Source of the DNA: Clostridium moniliforme | Lineage (GTDB): Bacteria; Bacillota; Clostridia; Clostridiales; Clostridiaceae | Reading direction: 5' to 3' | Length of the DNA: 64,000 bases | Assembly (NCBI RefSeq): GCF_017873235.1 | Contig: NZ_JAGGJZ010000007.1 | Span: 1 to 64,000 of the forward strand | Shown here: in pieces, positions 53,612 through 62,535 of the stretch | How the letters are laid out: every line of letters starts with the position of its first letter | Position numbering within the stretch: position 1 is the stretch's first letter | Notes under the pieces: generated by a model | What the model was told of the DNA's origin: nothing | What the model saw: only the letters and a program-made list of their open reading frames with translations | Databases searched by the model: none | Made by a program: the position numbers and the translations under genes

Positions 53612-54679
53612 ATGAATATAAAACCTTTAAAAATAGGAAACTTAACATCTAGATTACCTATAATACAAGGTGGAATGGGTGTTGGTGTTTCTCTTTCAAA
53701 TTTAGCTTCAGCAGTTACAAACTCCGGTGGTATAGGTATTATTTCTTCTGCTCAAATTGGATTTAAAGAAGATGACTTTGAAACTAATCCTCTAGAAGCT
53801 AATCTTAGAGCATTAAAAAAACATATAAAACTTGCAAAAGAAAAATGTAATAATGGAATAATTGGCGTAAATGTTATGGTTGCAACAAATGAATATGCCA
53901 AATATATAAAAACTGCTATAGAATCTGGAATAGATATTATTATATCTGGAGCTGGAATGACTACTATGCTTCCTAAAATTGCAAAAGGAAGTAAAGTAAA
54001 ACTAGCTCCTATAGTATCTTCATTAAAAGGAGCTAAAGTTATACTAAAATTATGGGATAAACACGATAAAACAACTCCTGATATGATTGTAGTTGAAGGT
54101 CCTAAAGCTGGTGGACATTTAGGATTTAAAAAAGAAAATTTATCTGAAGCTTCAAAAAATTTTGATGCTGAAATAGTAGAAATAATAAACCATGTAAAAG
54201 AATATGAAAAAAAATATGATAAAGAAATACCTGTTATTGCAGCAGGAGGAATTTTTTTTGGAAAGGATATAGCTAAATATTTATCATTTGGTGCTTCTGG
54301 AGTTCAGATGGCAACGAGGTTTGTTGCCACAGAAGAATGTGATGCTTCTAAAGCTTTTAAAAATTCTTATATTAATGCAACTGCTGATGATGTTGGAATT
54401 ATAAAAAGTCCTGTTGGTATGCCTGGAAGAGCTATAATTAATCCATTTATAAAAAAAACCTTTAAAGGAAATATTAAAGTTTCGAAATGCCTTAATTGTT
54501 TAATTCCTTGTAATCCTTCAAAAACTCCATATTGCATAACTGAAGCTCTTATAAATGCAGTAAATGGTGATATAGATAATGGCCTTATATTCTGTGGCGA
54601 AAATGTAAGTAAAATAAAAGAAATAACAACTGTAGAAAAACTCATGAAAGAATTAGAAAATGAAATTAAAATATTATAA
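53612..54679 (+). CDS. Nitronate monooxygenase / enoyl-ACP reductase II family flavoprotein
   Basis: A TIM-barrel FMN protein of 355 residues, related to 2-nitropropane dioxygenase and FabK. Present are LPIIQGGMGVGVS, VSSAQIGF-like IISSAQIGF, VVEGPKAGGHLGF, IPVIAAGGIF and GVQMATRFVATEECDAS. The C-terminus adds a cysteine-rich segment (CLNCLIPCNPSKTPYC) that FabK lacks. Nitronate oxidation is the safer family-level call. ATG at 53612 follows GAGGTGG with 5 nt; the GTG start in the longest frame sits in the SD. Confidence 0.85.
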   Translation: MNIKPLKIGNLTSRLPIIQGGMGVGVSLSNLASAVTNSGGIGIISSAQIGFKEDDFETNPLEANLRALKKHIKLAKEKCNNGIIGVNVMVATNEYAKYIKTAIESGIDIIISGAGMTTMLPKIAKGSKVKLAPIVSSLKGAKVILKLWDKHDKTTPDMIVVEGPKAGGHLGFKKENLSEASKNFDAEIVEIINHVKEYEKKYDKEIPVIAAGGIFFGKDIAKYLSFGASGVQMATRFVATEECDASKAFKNSYINATADDVGIIKSPVGMPGRAIINPFIKKTFKGNIKVSKCLNCLIPCNPSKTPYCITEALINAVNGDIDNGLIFCGENVSKIKEITTVEKLMKELENEIKIL

Positions 54680-54683
54680 AAAA

Positions 54684-54719
54684 TAGGTATTTAGATTGTT
54701 TATCTAAATACCTATTTTT
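54684..54719. terminator. Bidirectional terminator after the monooxygenase gene
   Basis: AAAAATAGGTATTTAGA/TCTAAATACCTATTTTT stem with a 7-nt loop between convergent genes. Confidence 0.88.
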
Positions 54720-54721
54720 CC

Positions 54722-55042
54722 TTATATACTTTTATTTAATTTTTTAGAATTTTTATCTTGCCTTAAATAATCATCTATTAAATATAATTTGTTATCTTTA
54801 AATCTTTCTGATTTTTCTTTACTAGAAAATTCTAAATCATCTATAACCTTTATACTTAAATCTAATAAATTCTTACTTTCTTTAGCGCCACCATACTTTA
54901 AATCTTTATTTATATTATTATCTAAAACAATACTTACATTTGAAATATTTTTTATTATATTTTTATTACAACAAATAAATCTAAACCCTATTATAATAAT
55001 CGGTAATAACATCAAAGTCATAAACTTCTTAAACACTACCAT
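54722..55042 (-). CDS. Small membrane-anchored or secreted protein, unknown
   Basis: I do not recognise this 106-residue protein. It has one N-terminal hydrophobic helix (about 5-25) ending near CC, then a charged, mostly helical tail rich in Lys, Asp and Ser. The dicysteine after the helix could be a lipid-attachment site but no canonical lipobox is seen. SD AAGAGGTG lies 5 nt before the ATG, which supports a real gene. Confidence 0.62.
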   Translation of the reverse strand: MVVFKKFMTLMLLPIIIIGFRFICCNKNIIKNISNVSIVLDNNINKDLKYGGAKESKNLLDLSIKVIDDLEFSSKEKSERFKDNKLYLIDDYLRQDKNSKKLNKSI

Positions 55043-55162
55043 GGCATCACCTCTTACAATTGTTTATTTTTATTTATTGTAATCCATTGTATAAATTTTT
55101 CAATGTAATTTATAATATTGTAAGAAATTTTAAATAATATTTTGTAATAAAATCTTAAATTA

Positions 55163-56200
55163 TTATTTTGTTAAATATAAATAGATTAGTTTCATAGTAT
55201 TTTCTAAAGCACTATAATGTGTTCTTTCCATTCCATGAGAAGCATGTACTCCTGGTCCAATTAAAGCTCCTCTTATATTATTTCCTGCTGTAAGTGCAGC
55301 TCCAACATCAGAACCATATCTTGGATATATGTCTATTGCATAACTTAATCCATTTTCTTTTGCAAGATTAACAAGGTCTGTTGTCATATTGTAATCATAA
55401 GGTCCGCCTGAATCTTTTGCACATATTGAAACATCATATTCACTACAATTTAAGTCATCACCAATACATCCCATATCTACAGATAAAAGTTCTGTTATAT
55501 CTTGTGGAATATATGATGAACCATGTCCAACTTCCTCATAAGTAGATATAAAGAATTTAGTTTTATAACTTGGTACAATATGTTCTCTCTTAAATAACTC
55601 TAAAATAGATAAAAGACATGTAACGCTTCCTTTATCATCAATAAATCTTGATTTAATAAATCCACTTTCTGTTATTGTAGTTTTTGGATCTATAAATACA
55701 AAATCACCAGCCTCAATTCCAAGTGCTTTAACATCATCTTTATTTTTAACTACTTCATCTATTCTAATTTCCATATTTTCTGGAGTTCTCTTTTTTGTAG
55801 ATGCATCTTCATAAACATGAATAGCTGCACTTTCACTTAAAAATGTACCTGTATATTTCTTTCCATCTCTAGTTCTTATAGTACAATATTCACTATCTAA
55901 AGTTGGTACAATAGGTCCTCCAAGTAGTGTAAATTTAAGAGTTCCCTTTGATGTAATTGATCTTACCATAGCTCCTAAAGTATCAACATGAGATGAAAGA
56001 CCTATAACCTTTTCATCACTTTTACCATCAATAGTAATTACTCCACACCCTTTATTTGTTCTTTCAAACTTATATCCTAGAGAATGAACTTTTTCCTCAA
56101 TTAAGTCCATTATCTCAAAACAGAATCCAGTTGGGCTATTGAATTTTAATATTTCTTGTGCAGTATTTAATACATACTCCTTATTAATGTTAATCTCCAT
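55163..56200 (-). CDS. M42-family metalloaminopeptidase
   Basis: M42 enzymes (glutamyl aminopeptidase/TET-like) form large cytosolic complexes that trim peptides. The 345-residue protein has metal motifs SSHVDTLGAM, SRFIDDKGSVTCLLS, STYEEVGHGSSY, GCIGDDLNCSE and ALIGPGVHASHGMERTH. The order and spacing match the dinuclear M42 set. SD AAGGAGAG lies 6 nt before the ATG. A monocistronic unit is likely. Confidence 0.9.
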   Translation of the reverse strand: MEININKEYVLNTAQEILKFNSPTGFCFEIMDLIEEKVHSLGYKFERTNKGCGVITIDGKSDEKVIGLSSHVDTLGAMVRSITSKGTLKFTLLGGPIVPTLDSEYCTIRTRDGKKYTGTFLSESAAIHVYEDASTKKRTPENMEIRIDEVVKNKDDVKALGIEAGDFVFIDPKTTITESGFIKSRFIDDKGSVTCLLSILELFKREHIVPSYKTKFFISTYEEVGHGSSYIPQDITELLSVDMGCIGDDLNCSEYDVSICAKDSGGPYDYNMTTDLVNLAKENGLSYAIDIYPRYGSDVGAALTAGNNIRGALIGPGVHASHGMERTHYSALENTMKLIYLYLTK

Positions 56201-56278
56201 AAAACTCTCTCCTTTTTTCTATTAATTTAGTATATTTATACTAATTTTAAGCATTGTTATTTTATAATTTTTATACCA

Positions 56279-57268
56279 TTAGTTAAAATCTGCTGGAAAT
56301 TCTAGTCCTATTTGAGATCTTATTTTATCCATTAATTCAATTGCTATTAATGAATTTTTATGTGAATTTTTCATTGAATCTATTTCGTTATTATTGATAA
56401 CATTTATAAATTCATCTAATTCGTAATACATATCATCTTCTCTTTGTTTTATAGAAATAACTTCTTCTTTTCCATTTCTATAAATAATTTTGACATTTTT
56501 AAATAATATACTATCTATTAATATAGTTCCATCTTCTCCTTGGATTTCTAGTGGTAATTTTGAATCACTTATCTTAGAGTACATTATTAAGCCACTAGTA
56601 TCACCATAGCTAACCATAGCTGTTCCTTGCCCATCAATTCCGTTTTCTAAAAATACAGCTTGACTTACAATTCCATTTGGTTTTCCAAAGAGTGCAATCA
56701 TAGGATGTATACAATAAACACCTATATCCATAAGAGCTCCATTTGAAAGTTCTCTCTTAAAAGCATTAAGAATAATTCCTTCTTTATACTTATCATATCT
56801 TGAAGAATATTGACAATATGATGCAAAATATCTTCTTATTTTTCCTATCTTATGTAAATTTTCTTTTACTCTTAAGAAGTTAGGTAGAACAGTAATTCTC
56901 ATAGCTTCCATTAAGAGTACTCCCTTTTCTTCTGCTAAGGATGTCATTTTTTTAACTTCTCTAAGGTTTGATGCCATAGGTTTTTCGCATAATACATGCT
57001 TATTATTTTTTATGCACATAATTGCTTGTGATGAATGTAATGAATTAGGTGATGCTATATATACAGCATCTATATCTTCACATTTACTAAAACTTTCTAA
57101 GTTATCAAAGAATTTTTTTGCTCCATATTTTTCACCAAAATCTTTTGCCTTTTCTAAGATTCTTGAATACATTGCTACAAGCTCAAAGTTTTCATGAGTT
57201 AATGCTGCTTTTAAAAAATTATCAACAATTTTTCCCGTACCTATAACTCCAAATCTTATTTTTTTCAT
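56279..57268 (-). CDS. Gfo/Idh/MocA-family NAD(P)-dependent oxidoreductase
   Basis: A 329-residue two-domain dehydrogenase acting on an unknown sugar or polyol. The Rossmann motif FGVIGTGKIVDNF is at the N-terminus, and the family block CEKPMASN carries the catalytic-site Lys (EKP). The C-terminal sheet includes GALMDIGVYCIHPM. ATG at 57268 has AAAGGTGG about 8 nt upstream; the GTG of the longest frame is in the SD. It follows the universal stress gene by 26 bp and is likely co-transcribed. Confidence 0.88.
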   Translation of the reverse strand: MKKIRFGVIGTGKIVDNFLKAALTHENFELVAMYSRILEKAKDFGEKYGAKKFFDNLESFSKCEDIDAVYIASPNSLHSSQAIMCIKNNKHVLCEKPMASNLREVKKMTSLAEEKGVLLMEAMRITVLPNFLRVKENLHKIGKIRRYFASYCQYSSRYDKYKEGIILNAFKRELSNGALMDIGVYCIHPMIALFGKPNGIVSQAVFLENGIDGQGTAMVSYGDTSGLIMYSKISDSKLPLEIQGEDGTILIDSILFKNVKIIYRNGKEEVISIKQREDDMYYELDEFINVINNNEIDSMKNSHKNSLIAIELMDKIRSQIGLEFPADFN

Positions 57269-57294
57269 TAATACTACCACCTTTAAAATTTATT

Positions 57295-57711
57295 TTAATA
57301 AACTTCAGGAATTATTATCATTACACATTTTGCTCTTTTTACTACATGAGCAGTTACTGAACCTACAAGGGCAGTAAATTTCTTTCTTGTATTCTTTGCC
57401 ATAAGTATAATATCTATATCATTTTCTTCTGCATATCTTACTATTTCATCTCCTGCATATCCAAATGAAAATTCCTTCTTGCAGTCAAACTCTTCTATTT
57501 TTTCTTTTACGTTATTTAATATTCTCTTTCCAATTGCTTCAGCATCTTTTACCTCTTCTGATACTGCCATTCCATTTACAAAAACTATTTCTCTTACATG
57601 CATTAATACTACTTCAACCTCTTCTGGTTTAAAGTTATCTTTTAAATAATTTAATGATATTAAGCTTCTATCACTACCATCTATTGGAATTAATATTTTT
57701 TTCTTTTTCAT
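57295..57711 (-). CDS. Universal stress protein (UspA family)
   Basis: A single UspA domain of 138 residues. The N-terminal ILIPIDGSDRSLISL and the C-terminal ATP-binding-like DIILMAKNTRKKFTALVGSVTAHVVKRAKC are family features, with the GxxG...S/T phosphate loop (VGSVT). Function is general stress or nucleotide sensing, with no specific partner deduced. SD GAGAGGGTG lies 6 nt upstream. Confidence 0.88.
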   Translation of the reverse strand: MKKKKILIPIDGSDRSLISLNYLKDNFKPEEVEVVLMHVREIVFVNGMAVSEEVKDAEAIGKRILNNVKEKIEEFDCKKEFSFGYAGDEIVRYAEENDIDIILMAKNTRKKFTALVGSVTAHVVKRAKCVMIIIPEVY

Positions 57712-57941
57712 AATTTTACACCCTCTCTTTTATATATTTTTCTATAATATATAGTATACATTAATAGTCTTAATTAAATATATACTAAATAATTTTATAC
57801 TAACAATTAAAATTAATTTTAAAAAGTATTAATTTACATACTATTTCCTATATTATACATCTTATATTATTATTTATGTTTAATAGTATTATTATTTAAT
57901 ATATTGTTTAAAATACTAATTAAATAAATTAAATCTAAAAA

Positions 57942-57978
57942 AAAATCTCAAGGCAGATTATATATGCCTTGAGATTTT
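57942..57978 (-). terminator. Terminator of the microcompartment operon
   Basis: AAAATCTCAAGGCA/TGCCTTGAGATTTT stem with a 9-nt loop, A/T-rich run on the minus strand, 15 bp past the last BMC gene. Confidence 0.9.
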
Positions 57979-57993
57979 AATAATTTATATTTC

Positions 57994-58287
57994 TTATTTA
58001 TCTTCCTTTGCAGCTGAAGTTGGAAGTATTACTTCAACTTCTGAATGTGGTCTTGGGATAACATGTACAGAAACTAATTCTCCAACTCTTTGTGCAGCAG
58101 CAGCTCCAGCATCTGTAGCAGCTTTAACAGCTCCAACATCTCCTCTAACCATAACAGTTACAAGACCTCCACCTACATATTCTTTTCCTATTAAATATAC
58201 ATTTGCAGCCTTAACCATTGCATCTGCAGCCTCTATTGATCCTACTAATCCTTTTGTTTCAATCATTCCTAAAGCATCATATTTCAT
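57994..58287 (-). CDS. eutM: EutM/PduA-type BMC shell protein
   Basis: A 97-residue hexamer-forming BMC-domain shell protein. The sequence [27 protein letters not shown] and [26 protein letters not shown] closely follows the canonical BMC-H fold; the pore loop is at YVGGGLV. SD AGGAGG lies 8 nt before the ATG. It is the last gene of the operon. Symbol by family only: PduA/CutA-type names would be equally fair. Confidence 0.92.
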   Translation of the reverse strand: MKYDALGMIETKGLVGSIEAADAMVKAANVYLIGKEYVGGGLVTVMVRGDVGAVKAATDAGAAAAQRVGELVSVHVIPRPHSEVEVILPTSAAKEDK

Positions 58288-58324
58288 TTTAAAATCCTCC
58301 TAAAATCTTTTTTATTTTTATTTA

Positions 58325-59002
58325 TTAAATAATTTTTTGTTTTGCTATTTCATGTTTTACTATTTTAATTTTTGAATTTGAATTAAGTCCCATAGAATTT
58401 GCTTCTTCTATATCTAAGTGACATTCAAGGCTATAAGTATCATTTACTCTAATACTTACATTATTTAAGATTCCACCTCTTAATCCAAAAGCTTCTATTG
58501 AAACTAACTCTCCATCTACAACACCAAAATGTTTAGCATGTTTTGGTGCCATATGTATATGTCTTTGTGCAACTATTACTCCATCTTCAATTTGAACACT
58601 TCCTTTAGGTCCAATTAAAGTGATGCCTGAAGTTGCATTTAAATTTCCTGATAATCTTATATTTGGAGCTACACCTGTTTTAATACAATCACCTATTGAT
58701 AATTCAACTTGTGTTTTACTTCTTATTGGTCCAAGAACTCTAACTTTTTCAATTGCACCTCTTGGTCCACATATTGTTATTGTTTCTTTACAAGCATATT
58801 GTCCTAACTGTGATAAATCCTTAAGCTTTGTTAATTCATATCCTTCTCCAAATAAAATGTTTACATGTTTTTGTGAAAGATGTATATGTCTATTTGAAAT
58901 TCCAACTGGAATATCAAAAGATTCCTTAACTTCTTTTTTCTTTTCTTCATTTTCCTTAACTGCTTTTAATAACAGCTTTAATACTTCTTCTAAGTTTTCC
59001 AT
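58325..59002 (-). CDS. pduL: PduL-type phosphate acyltransferase with N-terminal targeting helix
   Basis: PduL converts acetyl- or propionyl-CoA to the acyl phosphate inside microcompartments. The core has two zinc-site blocks, RHIHLSQKHV and AQRHIHMAPKHA, with GPRSKTQVE-like GPIRSKTQVELSIGD. Ahead of the core a charged amphipathic segment (about residues 2-24, ENLEEVLKLLLKAVKE) fits a lumen-targeting (encapsulation) peptide. SD AGAGGT is 7 nt upstream. It follows the aldehyde dehydrogenase by 6 bp. Confidence 0.92.
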   Translation of the reverse strand: MENLEEVLKLLLKAVKENEEKKKEVKESFDIPVGISNRHIHLSQKHVNILFGEGYELTKLKDLSQLGQYACKETITICGPRGAIEKVRVLGPIRSKTQVELSIGDCIKTGVAPNIRLSGNLNATSGITLIGPKGSVQIEDGVIVAQRHIHMAPKHAKHFGVVDGELVSIEAFGLRGGILNNVSIRVNDTYSLECHLDIEEANSMGLNSNSKIKIVKHEIAKQKII

Positions 59003-59008
59003 TAAAAT

Positions 59009-60568
59009 CTACCTCTTTATAGTAGCTATTATCTGATTTACAAGATTTAATATTTCTTCATTATTTAAATTGTCTATTTTAGGCTCTTGTACTTCCTCAT
59101 TATTTTTTGTAGCTGCTGCTTGAATTTCTGCTGGACTCATATTCATTGCTGATTTACAACTATCTTTAGTGCATTCTTTATGAGCTTCCTTTATAACATT
59201 ATTTTTTCCTAATGTATCGCAGTCTACTAAGCCATAAGCAACTCTTTTTATATTTAAAAGATGCATTGGTGTAACATTTTCTGAAACTGAACTTCCACCC
59301 CAAGTTCCACAACCTAATGTGAATGATGGCATAAGTCCTGTACTAGCTCCAGTACCACCTTGAGCTCCTCCTGTATTAACTAAAATACGTGAAGCTGGCT
59401 TTCTTGCAAACTTTTTAACTATTTCAACATCTTCAGTATGAATACTCATTGTATGACCTATTCCATTTTGAAGTAATTCTATACTTAAATTACAAGCTTC
59501 ATGCCAGTCATTTACTGTATAAAATGCAAGTACTGTAGTAAGCTTTTCAAATGATAATGGATTACCATTTCCAACTCCTTCTTGTCTTCCTATAAGTACC
59601 TTTGTTCCATCTGGTACATAAAATCCTGCTGCCTTTGCAATAACATCAGCTGATCTTCCAACAAAGTTAGCATTCATAGCATGACCTTGTTTGAAAAGTA
59701 ACTTACAAACTTTATCTGTTTCTTCCTTTGTCATAAAGTATCCGCCTTGTTTTTTAAGCTCTTCTATTACTTTGGCTTCATTACAAGTTTCACAAATTAT
59801 TGATTGTTCAGAAGCACAGATTGTACCATTATCGAAAGTTTTACTTGCAATAATATTTTTTACTGCCTTTTCAATGTTTGCTGTTTTTTCTATATAAGCT
59901 GGAGAGTTACCAGCACCAACTCCTAAAGCAGGTTTTCCTGAACTATATGCAGCCTTAACCATTCCTGGTCCTCCAGTTGCTATAATTAATGAAACTTCAG
60001 GTGATTTCATTAATTCATTTGTAGCTCCCATTGAAGTAAGTTCTATACAACCTACTATACCTTCTGGTGCTCCAGCTGCTACTGCTGCATCATGCATTAA
60101 TTTTGCAGCTTTTGATGTACACTTAACAGCTGATGGATGTGGTGAAAATACTATTGCATTTCTTGATTTTATTGCAATTATTGATTTAAAAATTGCTGTT
60201 GATGTTGGGTTTGTAGAAGGTACAATTCCCATTACTAATCCAACTGGCTCTGCAATTTCTATTAGTTTATTTTCAGTATCTTCCTTTATAACACCAACAG
60301 TTTTCATATCCTTTATTGAATCATATAAAACTGTAGATGCTAAATGATTTTTAAAAGTTTTGTCACAAACTTTTCCAAATCCTGTTTCTTCCACTGCCAT
60401 TTCTGCTAAACAAACTTCATGTTCACTTGCAACCTTAACCATATTTCTAATTATTTTATCAATTTGTTCTTCTGTATAATCAGCAATTATATTTGCTGCT
60501 ATTTTTCCGCGTCTTGCTAAATTTCTTGCTTGTTGTATTGATTGTAAATCTCTATCGAAATTTTCCAC
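59009..60568 (-). CDS. Acylating aldehyde dehydrogenase of a microcompartment (EutE/CutF type)
   Basis: Converts an aldehyde and CoA to acyl-CoA with NAD+. The catalytic Cys lies in DNGTICASEQS, and the NAD-binding GIVPSTNPTSTAI is present. The start GTG at 60568 (AGGAGG at 9 nt) gives 519 residues beginning MENFDRDLQSIQQARNLARRGK. The C-terminal linker is followed by an amphipathic helix (DNLNNEEILNLVNQIIATIKR region, about 498-519), a typical lumen-targeting peptide at the C-terminus. In ethanolamine EutE the peptide is usually N-terminal. The C-terminal location and the FDxDLxSIQ N-terminus resemble glycyl-radical compartments. Confidence 0.9.
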   Translation of the reverse strand: MENFDRDLQSIQQARNLARRGKIAANIIADYTEEQIDKIIRNMVKVASEHEVCLAEMAVEETGFGKVCDKTFKNHLASTVLYDSIKDMKTVGVIKEDTENKLIEIAEPVGLVMGIVPSTNPTSTAIFKSIIAIKSRNAIVFSPHPSAVKCTSKAAKLMHDAAVAAGAPEGIVGCIELTSMGATNELMKSPEVSLIIATGGPGMVKAAYSSGKPALGVGAGNSPAYIEKTANIEKAVKNIIASKTFDNGTICASEQSIICETCNEAKVIEELKKQGGYFMTKEETDKVCKLLFKQGHAMNANFVGRSADVIAKAAGFYVPDGTKVLIGRQEGVGNGNPLSFEKLTTVLAFYTVNDWHEACNLSIELLQNGIGHTMSIHTEDVEIVKKFARKPASRILVNTGGAQGGTGASTGLMPSFTLGCGTWGGSSVSENVTPMHLLNIKRVAYGLVDCDTLGKNNVIKEAHKECTKDSCKSAMNMSPAEIQAAATKNNEEVQEPKIDNLNNEEILNLVNQIIATIKR

Positions 60569-60597
60569 TGTCATTTTCCTCCTTTTGCAAAAACTCT

Positions 60598-61266
60598 TTA
60601 TTTATTTTTGTAATATTCTTTAAACTTTTTAATTAATGACTCTTTATCTAATTTTGAAATAGTTTTACTTGTAAGATCAAAGTCTTTAAATTCCTTAGCT
60701 AATTTTCTGATTCTTGATACTTTTAAATCTCTTAATAATTGAAGTGATTTTTCTATACCCTCTTCTTTTACTAGCTTATTTAATTTTTCTCTATCTAACT
60801 CAACTTCTATTTCAATATTTTCTATTTGGATTTCTTTATTAATATCCTCTTCATTGCTGTTTTCTAATGAAGTGTTAAGAGTTTCTTCAGTTATATCTTC
60901 CATAACTTCTAAAGTAGCTTCACAAGCTTCATCTTCTATAATTTCTTCCTCTATAGCTTTTTCTATAGCTTTCTCTACCTTTTCAACAGCTGGAGTAGTT
61001 TCTATTATGCTTTCTAAATCATAATGGGGTCTTGCGATTACATGACTAGAAATTAAGAAATTTTCTCCAAGTCTATTAACAGCTGATATACCAGCATCTA
61101 TTGCTGACTTTACAGCACCAACATCACCTGTTATAGTTACTGAAACTAATCCACCACCAACATATACTTTCTCAAGGATATTAACATTTGCTGACTTTAC
61201 CATTGCATCTGCAGCCTCTATGGTTGCTAATAATCCTTTAGTTTCTATTAATCCAAGTGCTTGCAT
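60598..61266 (-). CDS. BMC-domain shell protein with acidic linker and C-terminal helical domain
   Basis: The N-terminal 90 residues form a canonical BMC-H domain (QALGLIETKGLLATIEAADAM, YVGGGLVSVTITGDVGAV). A long acidic linker (about 95-155) follows, then a C-terminal basic helical segment (about 157-222), with RDLKVSRIRKLAKEFKDFDL and ESLIKKFKEYYK, reminiscent of SAP/LEM-like or Rho-N-like folds. This resembles EutK-type proteins, in which an extra domain follows the shell domain, but the C-terminal module is not EutK's. It may bind enzymes or nucleic acid. SD AGGAGG about 11 nt upstream. Confidence 0.86.
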   Translation of the reverse strand: MQALGLIETKGLLATIEAADAMVKSANVNILEKVYVGGGLVSVTITGDVGAVKSAIDAGISAVNRLGENFLISSHVIARPHYDLESIIETTPAVEKVEKAIEKAIEEEIIEDEACEATLEVMEDITEETLNTSLENSNEEDINKEIQIENIEIEVELDREKLNKLVKEEGIEKSLQLLRDLKVSRIRKLAKEFKDFDLTSKTISKLDKESLIKKFKEYYKNK

Positions 61267-61287
61267 AACAATTTAATCCTCCTTAAG

Positions 61288-61923
61288 TTAAAGTAAATCT
61301 GCCCAATTTGCTGGATATGTTGTATAAAATACCTTAGCCTTATTTGGTGATCCCCAAACTACTTTAGAACCTGATGGAACAAATAGTATATCTCCTTCAT
61401 TTGCTGTATAAGTTTTACCATTTATTTCAATAGTTAAAGTTCCTTCAATAACATAATCAATTTCTTCATATGTTAGTTCCCACTCAAACTTTGAATCCTC
61501 TATAGTTAGTAATCCTGCACTCATTTTTGATTCATCTTTATTTACTAATTCTTGAAAATGAACATTAGCATCTGGATTTCCAGTATCAAATACATCCATC
61601 TTTACTGAGCTTCCTCTAACTACTTTAAGTCCACTTTTATCACATTCAGCATTAAACTTAGAAGAATTTGCATTTGTTAATGTCTTTAGTATTTCTTGAA
61701 GTAAACCTTCATTAATCATAGCTTTAAAAATATCAAGTATTTTTTCACCATCTAAATTTTCAATCTCTTTTTCATTAACCTTTTTAGTAGTAAATTCTAT
61801 ACCATTATTTTTTGCTATATCTTTTGCAGAAGGTGTTAATATAACATCCTCTTCTATAAAAAATGTCTTTTTACCACTATTTACAAAAGCCTCCATGTCA
61901 TTTGCACAAACTAATCTTTTCAT
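61288..61923 (-). CDS. eutQ: EutQ-like cupin protein
   Basis: A 211-residue protein with an N-terminal segment (residues about 15-50, EEDVILTPSAKDIAKNNGIEF) and a C-terminal cupin (about 115-205, DTGNPDANVHFQ, EIDYVIEGTLTIEINGK, VPSGSKVVWG). EutQ cupins have acetate kinase activity in Salmonella; other compartments carry related cupins. The ATG at 61923 has GGAAGTGAG upstream; the longest frame adds six residues. The LTPxAxDxLxxxGI motif is shared with the EutT-like protein at the window edge. Confidence 0.86.
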   Translation of the reverse strand: MKRLVCANDMEAFVNSGKKTFFIEEDVILTPSAKDIAKNNGIEFTTKKVNEKEIENLDGEKILDIFKAMINEGLLQEILKTLTNANSSKFNAECDKSGLKVVRGSSVKMDVFDTGNPDANVHFQELVNKDESKMSAGLLTIEDSKFEWELTYEEIDYVIEGTLTIEINGKTYTANEGDILFVPSGSKVVWGSPNKAKVFYTTYPANWADLL

Positions 61924-61958
61924 CAACTCACTTCCTTTCAAAACTAAATTTTTATAAC

Positions 61959-62222
61959 TTATCCAAAATTACAGTCTTCATCAATTATTCCTATAACGGC
62001 TGCATCTATTGGAATATTATCATCTCCTAGCATTCTTCGAGCTGATGAGCCAGTACTTACAATAACCCTATCTCCTATGCCTGCTCCTATTATGTCAGCA
62101 ACTATAAATCTTCTACCTTCTTCTTTGCCACCTAATTCTTCAGCAAGCATAAATTTTAACCCATTTAAAGTATCAGCTTTTCTAGTTGCCCAAACATTAT
62201 CAATTAATTTTGCAGTTATCAT
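61959..62222 (-). CDS. eutN: EutN/CcmL pentameric vertex protein
   Basis: Caps shell vertices as a pentamer. The 87-residue sequence ITAKLIDNVWATRKADTLNGLKFMLAE, with ADIIGAGIGDRVIVSTGSSARRM and AAVIGIID, is characteristic of the BMC-P family. ATG at 62222 overlaps the previous gene's stop as ATGA, indicating coupled translation; a GTG 6 nt earlier is less likely. Confidence 0.93.
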   Translation of the reverse strand: MITAKLIDNVWATRKADTLNGLKFMLAEELGGKEEGRRFIVADIIGAGIGDRVIVSTGSSARRMLGDDNIPIDAAVIGIIDEDCNFG

Positions 62223-62521
62223 AAGCACTTACCTTCTTTCATTTTCAATTTAATTTCTTCTATTGCAGATTCAACTGATGATGTATCTCCTAATATAGCT
62301 ATTGATGTCATATGTTGTGGACAAATTCCTCTAATATCTTCAACAACTACATTTGCGGCTTTTTCTGCAATATCAATTGCACAAATCATATCTATAACTT
62401 TTCCTTGAACTAAACCAATTGCACCAGCTTCATTAAGAATATCTAATCCTTTTGGACTCATTCTCCTTTTAAGAGCTTCCTTTGTTCCTTTTGTTGGAGA
62501 TTTTATTAATCTAAAATCCAT
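62219..62521 (-). CDS. EutS/PduU/CutR-like permuted BMC shell protein
   Basis: A 100-residue shell hexamer subunit. The order is that of circularly permuted BMC proteins: a basic N-terminal strand (FRLIKSPTKGTKEALKRRM), then GAIGLVQGKVIDMICAIDIAEKAANV and SIAILGDTSSVESAIEEI. Canonical BMC proteins have the ETKG strand first. ATG at 62521 has GGAGATG 6 nt upstream; the longest frame begins inside eutJ. The permuted class includes EutS, PduU and CutR, and this one cannot be separated among them by eye. Confidence 0.85.
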   Translation of the reverse strand: MDFRLIKSPTKGTKEALKRRMSPKGLDILNEAGAIGLVQGKVIDMICAIDIAEKAANVVVEDIRGICPQHMTSIAILGDTSSVESAIEEIKLKMKEGKCL

Positions 62522-62535
62522 ATAATCATCTCCAA

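Noticed and set aside
57712..57941. Small gene in the gap before the microcompartment terminator
   Set aside because: No frame with an SD and credible length; A/T-rich promoter-like sequence for the universal stress gene only.
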